Assembly (NCBI GenBank): GCA_900313285.1
Contig: OMQP01000045.1
Span: 1-5,558 of the forward strand
Source of the DNA: an uncultured Pseudomonadota bacterium
GTDB taxonomy: Bacteria > Pseudomonadota > Alphaproteobacteria > Rs-D84
DNA length: 5,558 nt
Direction of reading: 5' to 3'
Positions 1 through 5,434 of this stretch are shown piece after piece (position 1 is the stretch's first letter; the number at the start of each line of letters is the position of its first letter). The notes below the pieces were generated by a model. The model was not told where the DNA came from, did not search any database, and saw only the letters and a program-made list of their open reading frames with translations. Both the position numbers and the translations under genes were made by a program.

Positions 1-453
1 GGTTTTGCACCGCGTTTAACCGAAGATAATGGTGGAATATTTGTATTCAATGTCGGTATGGTTTATTTTACATTTACATCGCCCTATTTCGATAACGATA
101 ATTACAGACCACAAAATTCAGAATTATTGGCTAATGTTGACGCGATGTTTATGACTGAATATGAACAATACAGAACAAATGAAATATTGCGTTCTTTTGC
201 GTCCGCGGCATCTAAAACAGCATTACAAACAACAATGTATAATTCTAATTCCAAAGCTGCACCTGTAATGGGAATATTATCATCTATATATACGGTTGCA
301 TCATCTGATGTTGATGTTCGCACATGGGCGACATTACCTAAAAATATATACATAGTACGTAATGATAAAAATAGTGAAGATAAAAATAATTTAATATACA
401 CACGCATAATAAATGGTAAAATAACAGATAACAAAACAATAAAAATAAAATAA
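1..453 (+). CDS. COG3014-like protein, C-terminal part (5' end outside window)
   Basis: The frame is open from base 1, so only the last 150 residues are present; the ATG at 58 is internal. The residues resemble the C-terminal part of the COG3014 family, a periplasmic or lipoprotein-like family of unknown function. The best marker is the segment DVRTWATLPKNIYIVR at residues 105-120 of the visible part, matching the family's D-R-x-W-x-x-LP pattern followed by a hydrophobic strand. A helical stretch (about residues 40-75) precedes it, and the tail is rich in Lys, Asn and Ile. The stop is 10 nt before an LpoB-type gene in the same direction. In other proteobacteria COG3014 genes also lie next to lpoB, which supports the call. 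I infer an envelope role linked to peptidoglycan synthesis. The family call is from memory of the motif, without an alignment. Confidence 0.72.
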   Translation, partial: GFAPRLTEDNGGIFVFNVGMVYFTFTSPYFDNDNYRPQNSELLANVDAMFMTEYEQYRTNEILRSFASAASKTALQTTMYNSNSKAAPVMGILSSIYTVASSDVDVRTWATLPKNIYIVRNDKNSEDKNNLIYTRIINGKITDNKTIKIK

Positions 454-463
454 AGGGGAAAAC

Positions 464-1069
464 ATGAAAAAAATAATACCTTTGACACTTTGTGCAATAT
501 TGGCAGCATGTGGTGGAACCTCTGTCGTTGATTTGAATGACAAAGAAGAAGTTGCTGCGATGCAACAAGTTATGGAACTGGAATATCGTGATTGGACAAA
601 AACAGCTGAAAACATGACAAATTCTATGTTAGAAAGTCATGCATTGGATAAAATTCAAAAACCTGTATTGGTTGTCAGCAACATAACAAATGACACAGCA
701 CAACGTTTTGATACAGATATTTTGATTAAGAAAATACATACAACGTTGATGAAATCTGGTAAAGTACAAATATCAACAAACTTCCCTGGTGAAGACACCG
801 CGTCAAACGCAATACGTAAATTACGCACAGACAATGAATACGACCAATCAACAATCGCAAAAGAGAAAACTTTGATTGCGCCGAATTTATCACTGTCTGG
901 AAAAATGTTACAAAGAAATTTAAAATTGGAATCTGGATGGTTTTCATCTGTTGATACACGCGTAGAATATTACCTGCAATTAACATTAACAGATTTGAAA
1001 ACTGGATTATCGATTTGGGAAGACGAACAACCAATTATCAAAGAAGGCACACACGCCCCAACATGGTAA
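464..1069 (+). CDS. lpoB: LpoB-type penicillin-binding protein activator lipoprotein
   Basis: A 201-residue lipoprotein. LpoB is anchored in the outer membrane and reaches through the peptidoglycan to stimulate the bifunctional synthase PBP1b. The signal peptide ends in the lipobox LAAC (residues 13-16), giving Cys16 as the lipidated residue with Gly at +2. A linker with helical character follows (about 25-60). The globular domain starts at KPVLVVSNITNDTAQRFDTD (66-85) and includes the typical LMKSGKVQIS strand (95-104), the SLSGK strand (143-147) and the conserved end TGLSIWEDEQPIIKEG (180-195). The length is close to E. coli LpoB. The start is set by the ribosome site AAAGGGG five bases before the ATG and by the signal peptide. 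It is probably cotranscribed with the COG3014-like gene, and a hairpin terminator follows 15 nt after the stop. Whether the matching PBP1b exists in this organism cannot be seen here. Confidence 0.85.
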   Translation: MKKIIPLTLCAILAACGGTSVVDLNDKEEVAAMQQVMELEYRDWTKTAENMTNSMLESHALDKIQKPVLVVSNITNDTAQRFDTDILIKKIHTTLMKSGKVQISTNFPGEDTASNAIRKLRTDNEYDQSTIAKEKTLIAPNLSLSGKMLQRNLKLESGWFSSVDTRVEYYLQLTLTDLKTGLSIWEDEQPIIKEGTHAPTW

Positions 1070-1084
1070 AAACAGAAAATATAA

Positions 1085-1110
1085 AAACCGTCCAAATGGA
1101 CGGTTTTTTT
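1085..1110. terminator. Bidirectional intrinsic terminator between lpoB and bamB
   Basis: CCGTCC (1088-1093) pairs with GGACGG (1098-1103) around the loop AAAT, and the stem extends outward with A-T pairs. On the plus strand it is followed by seven T (1104-1110); on the minus strand by five T. It can therefore stop both the lpoB transcript and the converging bamB transcript. The bamB stop codon (1109-1111) lies in the outer edge of the hairpin's A/T flank. Confidence 0.9.
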
Positions 1111-1837
1111 AATCTATCAAACCATTTTTATAATTTATTTTTTGACGACCAACTTTTATATATTTACCGTTATATTCTGGTTTAATTTGTTTTTTAATTT
1201 CTGATTTCCAATAAACATCACCGTTTTTTGTATTTATAGCATATAAATTATTATCGGTCCCCACAACAAAAGCAAAATCATCCACAACTATAAAATCAAC
1301 AGGCACAGATATATTTACGCACCAAATCTTATTTCCACTATTCGCATTTAATTTACAAAACGCATCACCAAGACCACCGGCATAAACATATTTTCCGTCC
1401 ACACCGACATGTGCAACAACATCAACCACAGATGCACCACCTGTTAAATTATTTGCACGGAAAACATCAGTGGTCCAAACAACGCGACCATTTACTTTAT
1501 TTATTTTTATAACTTCCCCGGTGGTAAGACCTGTATATAAAAACGATCCAGCGCAAACAGGAGATTGTTCATTTTTCACAATACTGTTTGTTGCAAAACC
1601 GACATATATTTTTTTATCGCCATTCCAAATCACATTATCTGCATCTTGGCGATAATCACATTTTTCATCCCCAGATATATTTTTTATATTTTCTGATAAA
1701 TCTGGTAATTCCTGATTCAAAACATTTATATCAGTATTATCAAAAATATCATAACGCGTACCCGGCAATATTGGATCATGTTTAGAACACGATGCCAATA
1801 TCAAAACACCGAATAAAATGAAATATATCTTTTTCAA
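1109..1837 (-). CDS. bamB: BamB-like PQQ-repeat beta-propeller lipoprotein, C-terminally short
   Basis: A 242-residue lipoprotein resembling BamB, the scaffold lipoprotein of the BAM complex that inserts outer-membrane proteins. The signal peptide ends in LASC (14-17), so Cys17 would be lipidated. The following PILPGTRYDIF (22-32) is like the start of mature alphaproteobacterial BamB. Three propeller motifs with the G-x-x-(Y/F/V)-K-x-N/I-x-x-x-G-x-x-x-W pattern are visible at 99-121, 150-172 and 187-210. E. coli BamB has about 390 residues and eight blades, so roughly half the propeller is missing; the protein ends in a Lys-rich tail right at the terminator. The start codon is TTG, chosen because it begins the signal peptide and has AGGGTG seven bases upstream. 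The gene lies 9 nt after the YfgM-like gene, the conserved yfgM-bamB order. The family is fairly sure; whether it still works as BamB is not. Confidence 0.75.
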   Translation of the reverse strand: MKKIYFILFGVLILASCSKHDPILPGTRYDIFDNTDINVLNQELPDLSENIKNISGDEKCDYRQDADNVIWNGDKKIYVGFATNSIVKNEQSPVCAGSFLYTGLTTGEVIKINKVNGRVVWTTDVFRANNLTGGASVVDVVAHVGVDGKYVYAGGLGDAFCKLNANSGNKIWCVNISVPVDFIVVDDFAFVVGTDNNLYAINTKNGDVYWKSEIKKQIKPEYNGKYIKVGRQKINYKNGLID

Positions 1838-1846
1838 AATATCACC

Positions 1847-2500
1847 CTATTTTAATGTCTGTGCTGTTGCAGAAATGGAAGCTGGCGCATCTTTGTCATT
1901 TATAATTTTATCCAGTATTTTATCTGCAGCAACTTTATCACCATTTGATAAATATTTTTGTGCAACCATCAAACGCGATGTATAAAAGAAAGGTGATTTT
2001 TTTGTATCCATATTCGACAAATATTTTACAAATTCTTCCACCCCCATTTTATCACCATTTACAGTAGCCAAATGCAAACGTGCCAAATCTTTGAAATCAC
2101 GTGTATGACCATTGTTTGCCAAATCTTCTAATTTTTTAATATCTTTATCTATCAAATATGCCTGGAACAGAGCCAAATCAGATGTTGCACCCGATGTATC
2201 TTTTGCCAAATTTGCCAATGCATTTGCATCGACATTTGCTATTGCAGTTTCATAAACCTGGGCACGGGCAACGCGTGCAGAATTATACATGCGCATTCCC
2301 AGTTGTATTGCACACATGACAATCATGATACCCAATACTGCCGACACAATATGACGCCAATATTTTTTCAAAAACTGTTGAGTTTTTTCATTATTCACAT
2401 CTTCCCAAACTTCTCGATAAAGGGCATCTTCGGCATAATCTGCACGGGTTTTCTTAACAGGTTCTTTAAGATTTTTCTTTCTTTCCAATATAGTTGCCAT
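1847..2500 (-). CDS. YfgM-like TPR-type membrane protein (SecYEG ancillary subunit family)
   Basis: A 217-residue protein with one membrane segment and a periplasmic helical domain. The N-terminal 48 residues are charged and presumably cytoplasmic, and contain the ALYREVWEDVNNEKTQQFLK stretch (26-45) typical of alphaproteobacterial members. The membrane helix is about 51-68, preceded by KKYWRH. The rest is a series of Ala/Leu-rich helices in TPR-like pairs (about 74-215), ending in DAPASISATAQTLK. In E. coli YfgM binds SecYEG and the chaperone PpiD and helps newly secreted proteins. The start ATG has GGAG eight bases upstream. The stop TAG overlaps the AGGGTG ribosome site of the downstream bamB-like gene, so translational coupling is likely. 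The order yfgM then bamB is the same as in E. coli. The family call rests on topology, helix pattern and neighbourhood. Confidence 0.8.
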   Translation of the reverse strand: MATILERKKNLKEPVKKTRADYAEDALYREVWEDVNNEKTQQFLKKYWRHIVSAVLGIMIVMCAIQLGMRMYNSARVARAQVYETAIANVDANALANLAKDTSGATSDLALFQAYLIDKDIKKLEDLANNGHTRDFKDLARLHLATVNGDKMGVEEFVKYLSNMDTKKSPFFYTSRLMVAQKYLSNGDKVAADKILDKIINDKDAPASISATAQTLK

Positions 2501-2516
2501 GTTTAAATCTCCATTC

Positions 2517-2544
2517 TTGATAATTTCTATTTTATTGCTATACT
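2517..2544 (+). promoter_or_regulatory. Putative rpoH promoter giving a leaderless transcript
   Basis: A -35 element TTGATA (2517-2522) is separated by 16 bases from TATACT (2539-2544), which is preceded by TGC (2536-2538), an extended -10. Transcription should start about seven bases downstream, near 2551, and the rpoH ATG is at 2554. No Shine-Dalgarno sequence exists between the -10 and the ATG. The element therefore predicts an mRNA with almost no leader. Confidence 0.7.
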
Positions 2545-2570
2545 ATAAAAGTTATGAAAAAGCAAATCAA
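2542..2570 (-). promoter_or_regulatory. Putative promoter of the YfgM-like/bamB operon, overlapping the rpoH promoter
   Basis: On the minus strand TTGATT (2570-2565) is followed after exactly 17 bases by TATAGT (2547-2542). The predicted start near 2535 leaves a leader of about 35 nt that contains the GGAG ribosome site of the YfgM-like gene. The -35 lies inside the first codons of rpoH and the -10 shares three base pairs with the rpoH -10. A second candidate -10, TAAAAT (2534-2529), has no good -35. Confidence 0.55.
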
Positions 2571-3486
2571 GACAACTTTACCGGCAACCACAAATAATGC
2601 ATCCCTGCCCATATATGGTGCTGGTGACGATGCCAGTTTGTCAAAATATATAAATGAAATTCAAAAGTTCCCTATTTTGTCGGCAGAACAAGAATACGAA
2701 TACGCGTCCCGATGGGTCAAAGAACATGATAATGTTGCCGCAGAAAAATTGGTTGCATCGCATTTGCGCCTTGTCGTGTCGGTTGCGTATGATTTTAAAA
2801 ATTATGGTTTGCCGGTATCTGATTTGATTGCCAGTGGCAATATGGGACTGATGCAGGCATTACAAAAATTCGACCCAGAACGCGGTTTTCGTTTTTCAAC
2901 ATATGCCATGTTTTGGATCAAGGCAGAAATATACGAAACAATTCTTAATAATTGGTCAATCGTAAAATTGGGCAATTCAGCCAATCAAAAACGTGTTTTC
3001 TTTAATTTAACCCGTGCAAAACGCGCATTGGGTATAATGGATAACACGCTTTCCGAAGACCAAACCAAACAAATTGCAGAATATCTGGACGTGCCAGAAA
3101 ACGATGTCGAACGTGTTGCAACCCGTATGTCCGCACGTGATGTTTCCCTGAACGCACCATTAAATACCGATTCGGACAGCAAAGATATTTTATCAAACTT
3201 GGCCGATACAAAAATGGGTATCGAAGATGGTCTGGAACAATTAGAATTCAAACGTCGTGGATACGAATTATTGAAAAAGCATTTGTCATTATTGCCAGAA
3301 CGTGATCGTGAAATATTAACGGCACGCCGTTTATCTGATCCGGCAATGACATTGGAAACATTATCACAAAAATATAATATTTCGCGTGAACGCGTACGTC
3401 AAATTGAAGAACGTGCTTTTAATAAATTGCGTAATGCAATACTAGACGAAGCAAACGGACCAAAACTTATTAACCAGGAAAATTAA
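2554..3486 (+). CDS. rpoH: RNA polymerase sigma factor RpoH (sigma-32, heat shock)
   Basis: A 310-residue sigma-70 family protein directing RNA polymerase to heat-shock promoters. Region 1.2 is LSKYINEIQKFPILSAEQEY (29-48). Region 2 runs from about 58 to 139 and includes SHLRLVVSVAYDF, the core-binding DLIASGNMGLMQALQKFDP (90-108) and FSTYAMFWIKAEIYETILNNW (114-134). It is followed by QKRVFFNLT (145-153), the RpoH box that separates sigma-32 from RpoD and RpoS. Region 3 is about 155-215. Region 4.2 with its helix-turn-helix is TLETLSQKYNISRERVRQIE (266-285). The length matches the family. Near the -10-binding part it reads ILNNW where E. coli and many alphaproteobacteria have an Arg before the N/S-W, a small deviation. 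There is no ribosome site before the ATG, and the predicted promoter begins transcription about three bases upstream. A porin-like gene follows 3 nt after the stop. Confidence 0.96.
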   Translation: MKKQIKTTLPATTNNASLPIYGAGDDASLSKYINEIQKFPILSAEQEYEYASRWVKEHDNVAAEKLVASHLRLVVSVAYDFKNYGLPVSDLIASGNMGLMQALQKFDPERGFRFSTYAMFWIKAEIYETILNNWSIVKLGNSANQKRVFFNLTRAKRALGIMDNTLSEDQTKQIAEYLDVPENDVERVATRMSARDVSLNAPLNTDSDSKDILSNLADTKMGIEDGLEQLEFKRRGYELLKKHLSLLPERDREILTARRLSDPAMTLETLSQKYNISRERVRQIEERAFNKLRNAILDEANGPKLINQEN

Positions 3487-3489
3487 AAC

Positions 3490-4524
3490 ATGAAAAAAAT
3501 ATCATTTATTGCATTTTGCATAGCATTCGTTTCCAACGCATTTGGTATAGATTATGAAAGCGGTGATTGGAAATTTAAACTAGACGCCGAAGGCATGATT
3601 GGAACGCTTCAACCCAAAAACGATGCGGTTGAATTTATAAACGATTGGGATGTAAAGGCCAGCGCACTTTATTCATTAAACGCGACACAAAAATTAGGTG
3701 CAGTTTATTCAATTGATGCCGCCTGTGTTGATGACAAAGAATACATACATGACGCATTTGTTTTATTCGAAGATAAAAACATTGGTCGTGCTGAATTTGG
3801 TTTAACCCATTCGATTGCACGTAAAATGGGATTGGGGTTACCAGATGTTGGATATTTACGAATAAACAATAAATCTATATTGCACAAAAAATTAAATTTA
3901 AAGAAAGTTTTAATATCCGATACAACCGCGACAACCGGACACGAATCGTTACGTTTAAATTTGGCAACACGTGCAACCGAACATGGACAATATGGTTTAT
4001 CTGTTTCTGGTGGTGGCGACGATTATGATTATGCGGTTGACGGCGCATTTAAGATAAAACGTTCAACCGGGAAATTAAAGTCCGCCTATGCCATCGCATT
4101 ATCATATATGGACAAACCGCACGGATATGAAGAAAATACGTATTCACCATCTGTTTATGCAGATTGGCGTGCCCAAATGGCATTAGGAATAAATTTACAA
4201 TATAACAGTTGGATATGGGGAACATCCGTCCGTATGATATATGATGAAAACCCGGTTCATAAAACCGCCGACGGTTTGGTTGTTGGAACGGGATTAAGTT
4301 ATGATTTATTACAATACACAATATCCGGAACATATATATTTTCCGATACAAACGTATGGAATCATCACGATAAAATAACCGGCGAAGAAATGTCGGGCAA
4401 TTATATTCACACATTTATTGCATCATTTCGTTATAAATACAGTGAACATACATCAATGTTTATGTCGGGCGGATTGGCGGACACAACACCATTTTTTGCC
4501 GTCGGTATAAAAAGCGGATTTTAA
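3490..4524 (+). CDS. Outer-membrane beta-barrel protein, porin-like
   Basis: A 344-residue exported protein. A Sec signal peptide (1-19, hydrophobic core SFIAFCIAFVSNAF) should be cut at AFG-ID. The mature part begins with DYESGDWKFKLDAEGMIGTL and shows many strands with alternating polar and hydrophobic residues, for example KASALYSLNATQKLGAVYSI, RAQMALGINLQYN and YTISGTYIFSD. The protein ends in FFAVGIKSGF, with the C-terminal Phe recognised by the BAM machinery. Size and pattern fit a porin or related barrel of roughly 14-16 strands, but I do not recognise a specific family or substrate. The ribosome site AGGAA (3476-3480) is inside the last codons of rpoH and only 3 nt separate the genes, so cotranscription and coupling with rpoH are likely. 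A terminator begins at the stop codon. A close rpoH link is unusual for a barrel protein and may suggest stress-linked expression, which is inference. Confidence 0.78.
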   Translation: MKKISFIAFCIAFVSNAFGIDYESGDWKFKLDAEGMIGTLQPKNDAVEFINDWDVKASALYSLNATQKLGAVYSIDAACVDDKEYIHDAFVLFEDKNIGRAEFGLTHSIARKMGLGLPDVGYLRINNKSILHKKLNLKKVLISDTTATTGHESLRLNLATRATEHGQYGLSVSGGGDDYDYAVDGAFKIKRSTGKLKSAYAIALSYMDKPHGYEENTYSPSVYADWRAQMALGINLQYNSWIWGTSVRMIYDENPVHKTADGLVVGTGLSYDLLQYTISGTYIFSDTNVWNHHDKITGEEMSGNYIHTFIASFRYKYSEHTSMFMSGGLADTTPFFAVGIKSGF

Positions 4525-4556
4525 AAAAACACCGCCCAAATGGGCGGTTGTTTTTT
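4524..4556. terminator. Bidirectional intrinsic terminator after the porin-like gene
   Basis: CCGCCC (4532-4537) pairs with GGGCGG (4542-4547), again around AAAT. With one bulged T at 4549 the stem continues through C-G and six A-T pairs. T-runs lie on both sides: six on the plus strand (4551-4556) and seven on the minus strand. It serves the rpoH-porin transcript and the converging broken gene. Confidence 0.9.
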
Positions 4557-4664
4557 AATACAACAATATCATTGATTTGATTGACCCAATATCACCGCGT
4601 AAAACGTAGGCTCATATTGCATACTAGAAAGACAGTCATAATAACAGTATTCACACATATCAGT

Positions 4665-4723
4665 AGGGGTTCCTTCATAAACCCATCTTGAGGAGGGGTT
4701 CCTTCATAAACCCATCTTGAGGA
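4665..4723. repeat. Exact 29-bp tandem duplication inside the broken gene
   Basis: Bases 4665-4693 and 4694-4722 are identical, and one further base (4723) also matches. As 29 is not a multiple of three, the second copy changes the reading frame. Deleting one copy restores the Cys-rich C-terminus (minus strand ...GTPTDMCEYCYYDC...) and a stop at 4569. The identity of the copies indicates a recent event or an assembly artefact. Confidence 0.95.
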
Positions 4724-4749
4724 TGCTATGCTACATTTATTGCCATTCT

Positions 4750-4778
4750 TTGGTGTAAAATCTGTTATTTTACACCAA
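4750..4778. repeat. Perfect 12-bp inverted repeat with 5-nt loop
   Basis: TTGGTGTAAAAT (4750-4761) is the exact reverse complement of ATTTTACACCAA (4767-4778), with the loop CTGTT between. It lies within the coding part of the broken gene (codons for WCKITDFTP), 27 bp from the tandem duplication. There is no T-run on either side, so it is not an intrinsic terminator. Confidence 0.9.
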
Positions 4779-5312
4779 CAATCACCTTCATTAATTTCAG
4801 AGACTACTAATTCGTCCTCTGTCGCAGTATCTCCTACATTTGCAGTTGTAGTACTGCATTGTGTTTCCAGACCTATTTCACCAAAACCTAAATCTACTTG
4901 ATATATTCCACGCCAGTTAACAGAAGAATACGCACCTTGGACTTCATTAACAGCCAAACTTCCCCAATTAACAACATTATTAAAATCATCTTCAAAACCA
5001 GCAAAACAAGATTGTGCAGCCCTTACCTGCCAGCCACGGAATGTATATCCCGTTTTTTCTGGATTCGTTGATGGTAATGTTATTTGTCCATCATATCTGC
5101 ATGTATTTGATGTGGTTGGTACCGTTAATTTTGTATCTTCGTTATACCATTCCAGGTTTATTCGTACCCAATGTTGATTCTACACAATCGTTTGTTGGAC
5201 TTGGTTCTATATGGTTATTTGCGTCCAATGCGATTGCAGGGTATGACATTATTGCAATTATTGCAGATGTTAAGAATATGTTTTTCATGAATTGTTCCTT
5301 CCTTTATATATC

Positions 5313-5330
5313 TGTTCCTATTATAGAACA
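5313..5330. promoter_or_regulatory. Inverted repeat TGTTC-N8-GAACA over the -10 of the broken gene
   Basis: TGTTC (5313-5317) and GAACA (5326-5330) are perfect mirror arms that enclose the -10 element TATAAT. A further TGTTCC lies at 5293-5298, exactly 20 bp from the one at 5313. The layout is that of a repressor site, but the arms are short and no regulator is known. Confidence 0.3.
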
Positions 5331-5349
5331 AAAGCGGGACGGAACGCAA
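5320..5349 (-). promoter_or_regulatory. Promoter of the broken secreted-protein gene
   Basis: On the minus strand a consensus TATAAT (5325-5320) lies 18 bases after TTGCGT (5349-5344), a weak -35. Transcription would start near 5313, leaving a leader of about 25 nt that contains AGGAAGGAA before the ATG at 5288. The intact promoter and ribosome site suggest the gene decayed recently or is still expressed. Confidence 0.6.
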
Positions 5350-5350
5350 G

Positions 5351-5410
5351 ATGAAAAAAAACGGTAAAAACAATGACTTATATGTGATTTTACAGGGTTT
5401 TCAAAAATAA
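5351..5410 (+). CDS. Possible 19-residue small ORF (speculative)
   Basis: The ORF encodes MKKNGKNNDLYVILQGFQK, starting seven bases after a GGA (5341-5343) and stopping at the first base of the terminator stem. It is divergent from the broken gene and would have to be transcribed from within that gene's promoter region, where I see only a poor plus-strand -10 (TATTAT, 5319-5324). The product has a basic N-terminus and a short hydrophobic centre, and I recognise no family. An ORF of this size occurs easily by chance in AT-rich DNA. Confidence 0.15.
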   Translation: MKKNGKNNDLYVILQGFQK

Positions 5411-5433
5411 AAAATGCCCAAACGGGCATTTTT
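5410..5433. terminator. Bidirectional intrinsic terminator
   Basis: TGCCC (5415-5419) pairs with GGGCA (5424-5428) around AAAC, extended by five A-T pairs. T-runs lie on both sides. It lies directly after the stop of the minus-strand gene at the right edge, which is its clearest client; on the plus strand it would end the possible small ORF. Confidence 0.85.
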
Positions 5434-5434
5434 A

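Larger units (their letters stand above)
4569..5288 (-). pseudogene. Broken gene for a secreted Cys-rich protein with a GYTFxGW motif; two frameshifts
   Basis: The ATG at 5288 has a strong ribosome site (AGGAAGGAA) and encodes a signal peptide, MKNIFLTSAIIAIMSYPAIA, but this frame stops at 5142 after 48 codons. The next frame (+1) is open from 5179 and carries the body of the protein. It includes LEWYNEDTKLTVP, then CRYDGQITLP and KTGYTFRGW, the signature of InlB B-repeat-like (Flg_new) modules, then a region with DCWCKI. A 29-bp tandem duplication (4665-4723) shifts the frame again, so translation would end at 4592. Removing one base near 5157-5159 and one 29-bp copy gives an uninterrupted frame of 230 codons (720-30 = 690 nt). 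It ends TDMCEYCYYDC...AVILGQSNQ with a stop at 4569-4571, just before the terminator. The restored product would be a 229-residue secreted protein with about eleven Cys. Its function is unknown; related proteins are, from memory, frequent in uncultured gut alphaproteobacteria. The breaks may instead be sequencing or assembly errors. Confidence 0.8.

Noticed and set aside
102..509. A 135-codon minus-strand frame opposite the COG3014-like gene and the lpoB start
   Set aside because: It is antisense to two well-supported genes with clear ribosome site and lipobox, and its Phe/Leu/Ser-rich content is typical of shadow frames.
4049..4414. A 121-codon minus-strand frame opposite the porin-like gene
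   Set aside because: It is antisense to a coherent barrel protein, has no ribosome site and resembles no protein family I know.
4665..4723. CRISPR repeats, since the unit is 29 bp
   Set aside because: The two copies are directly adjacent with no spacer, and they lie within a coding sequence.
4592..4957. A separate 121-residue minus-strand gene starting at TTG 4957
   Set aside because: The same frame is open well upstream to 5179 with family-like sequence, there is no ribosome site before the TTG, and the C-terminal end is out of frame because of the duplication. It is a fragment of the broken gene.
5291..5330. A LexA box from the GTTC/GAAC repeats
   Set aside because: The alphaproteobacterial LexA site is a direct repeat GTTC-N7-GTTC; the spacing here (20 bp direct, 8 bp inverted) does not fit.
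5320..5350. A sigma-32 type promoter for the broken gene (CTTGCG upstream)
   Set aside because: The -35 begins with CTTG, but the -10 is a consensus TATAAT of the housekeeping type, so there is no real support for RpoH control.
5014..5367. A 117-codon plus-strand frame with many hydrophobic residues
   Set aside because: It is antisense to the signal peptide and body of the broken gene, has no ribosome site, and its hydrophobicity follows from the opposite-strand codons.
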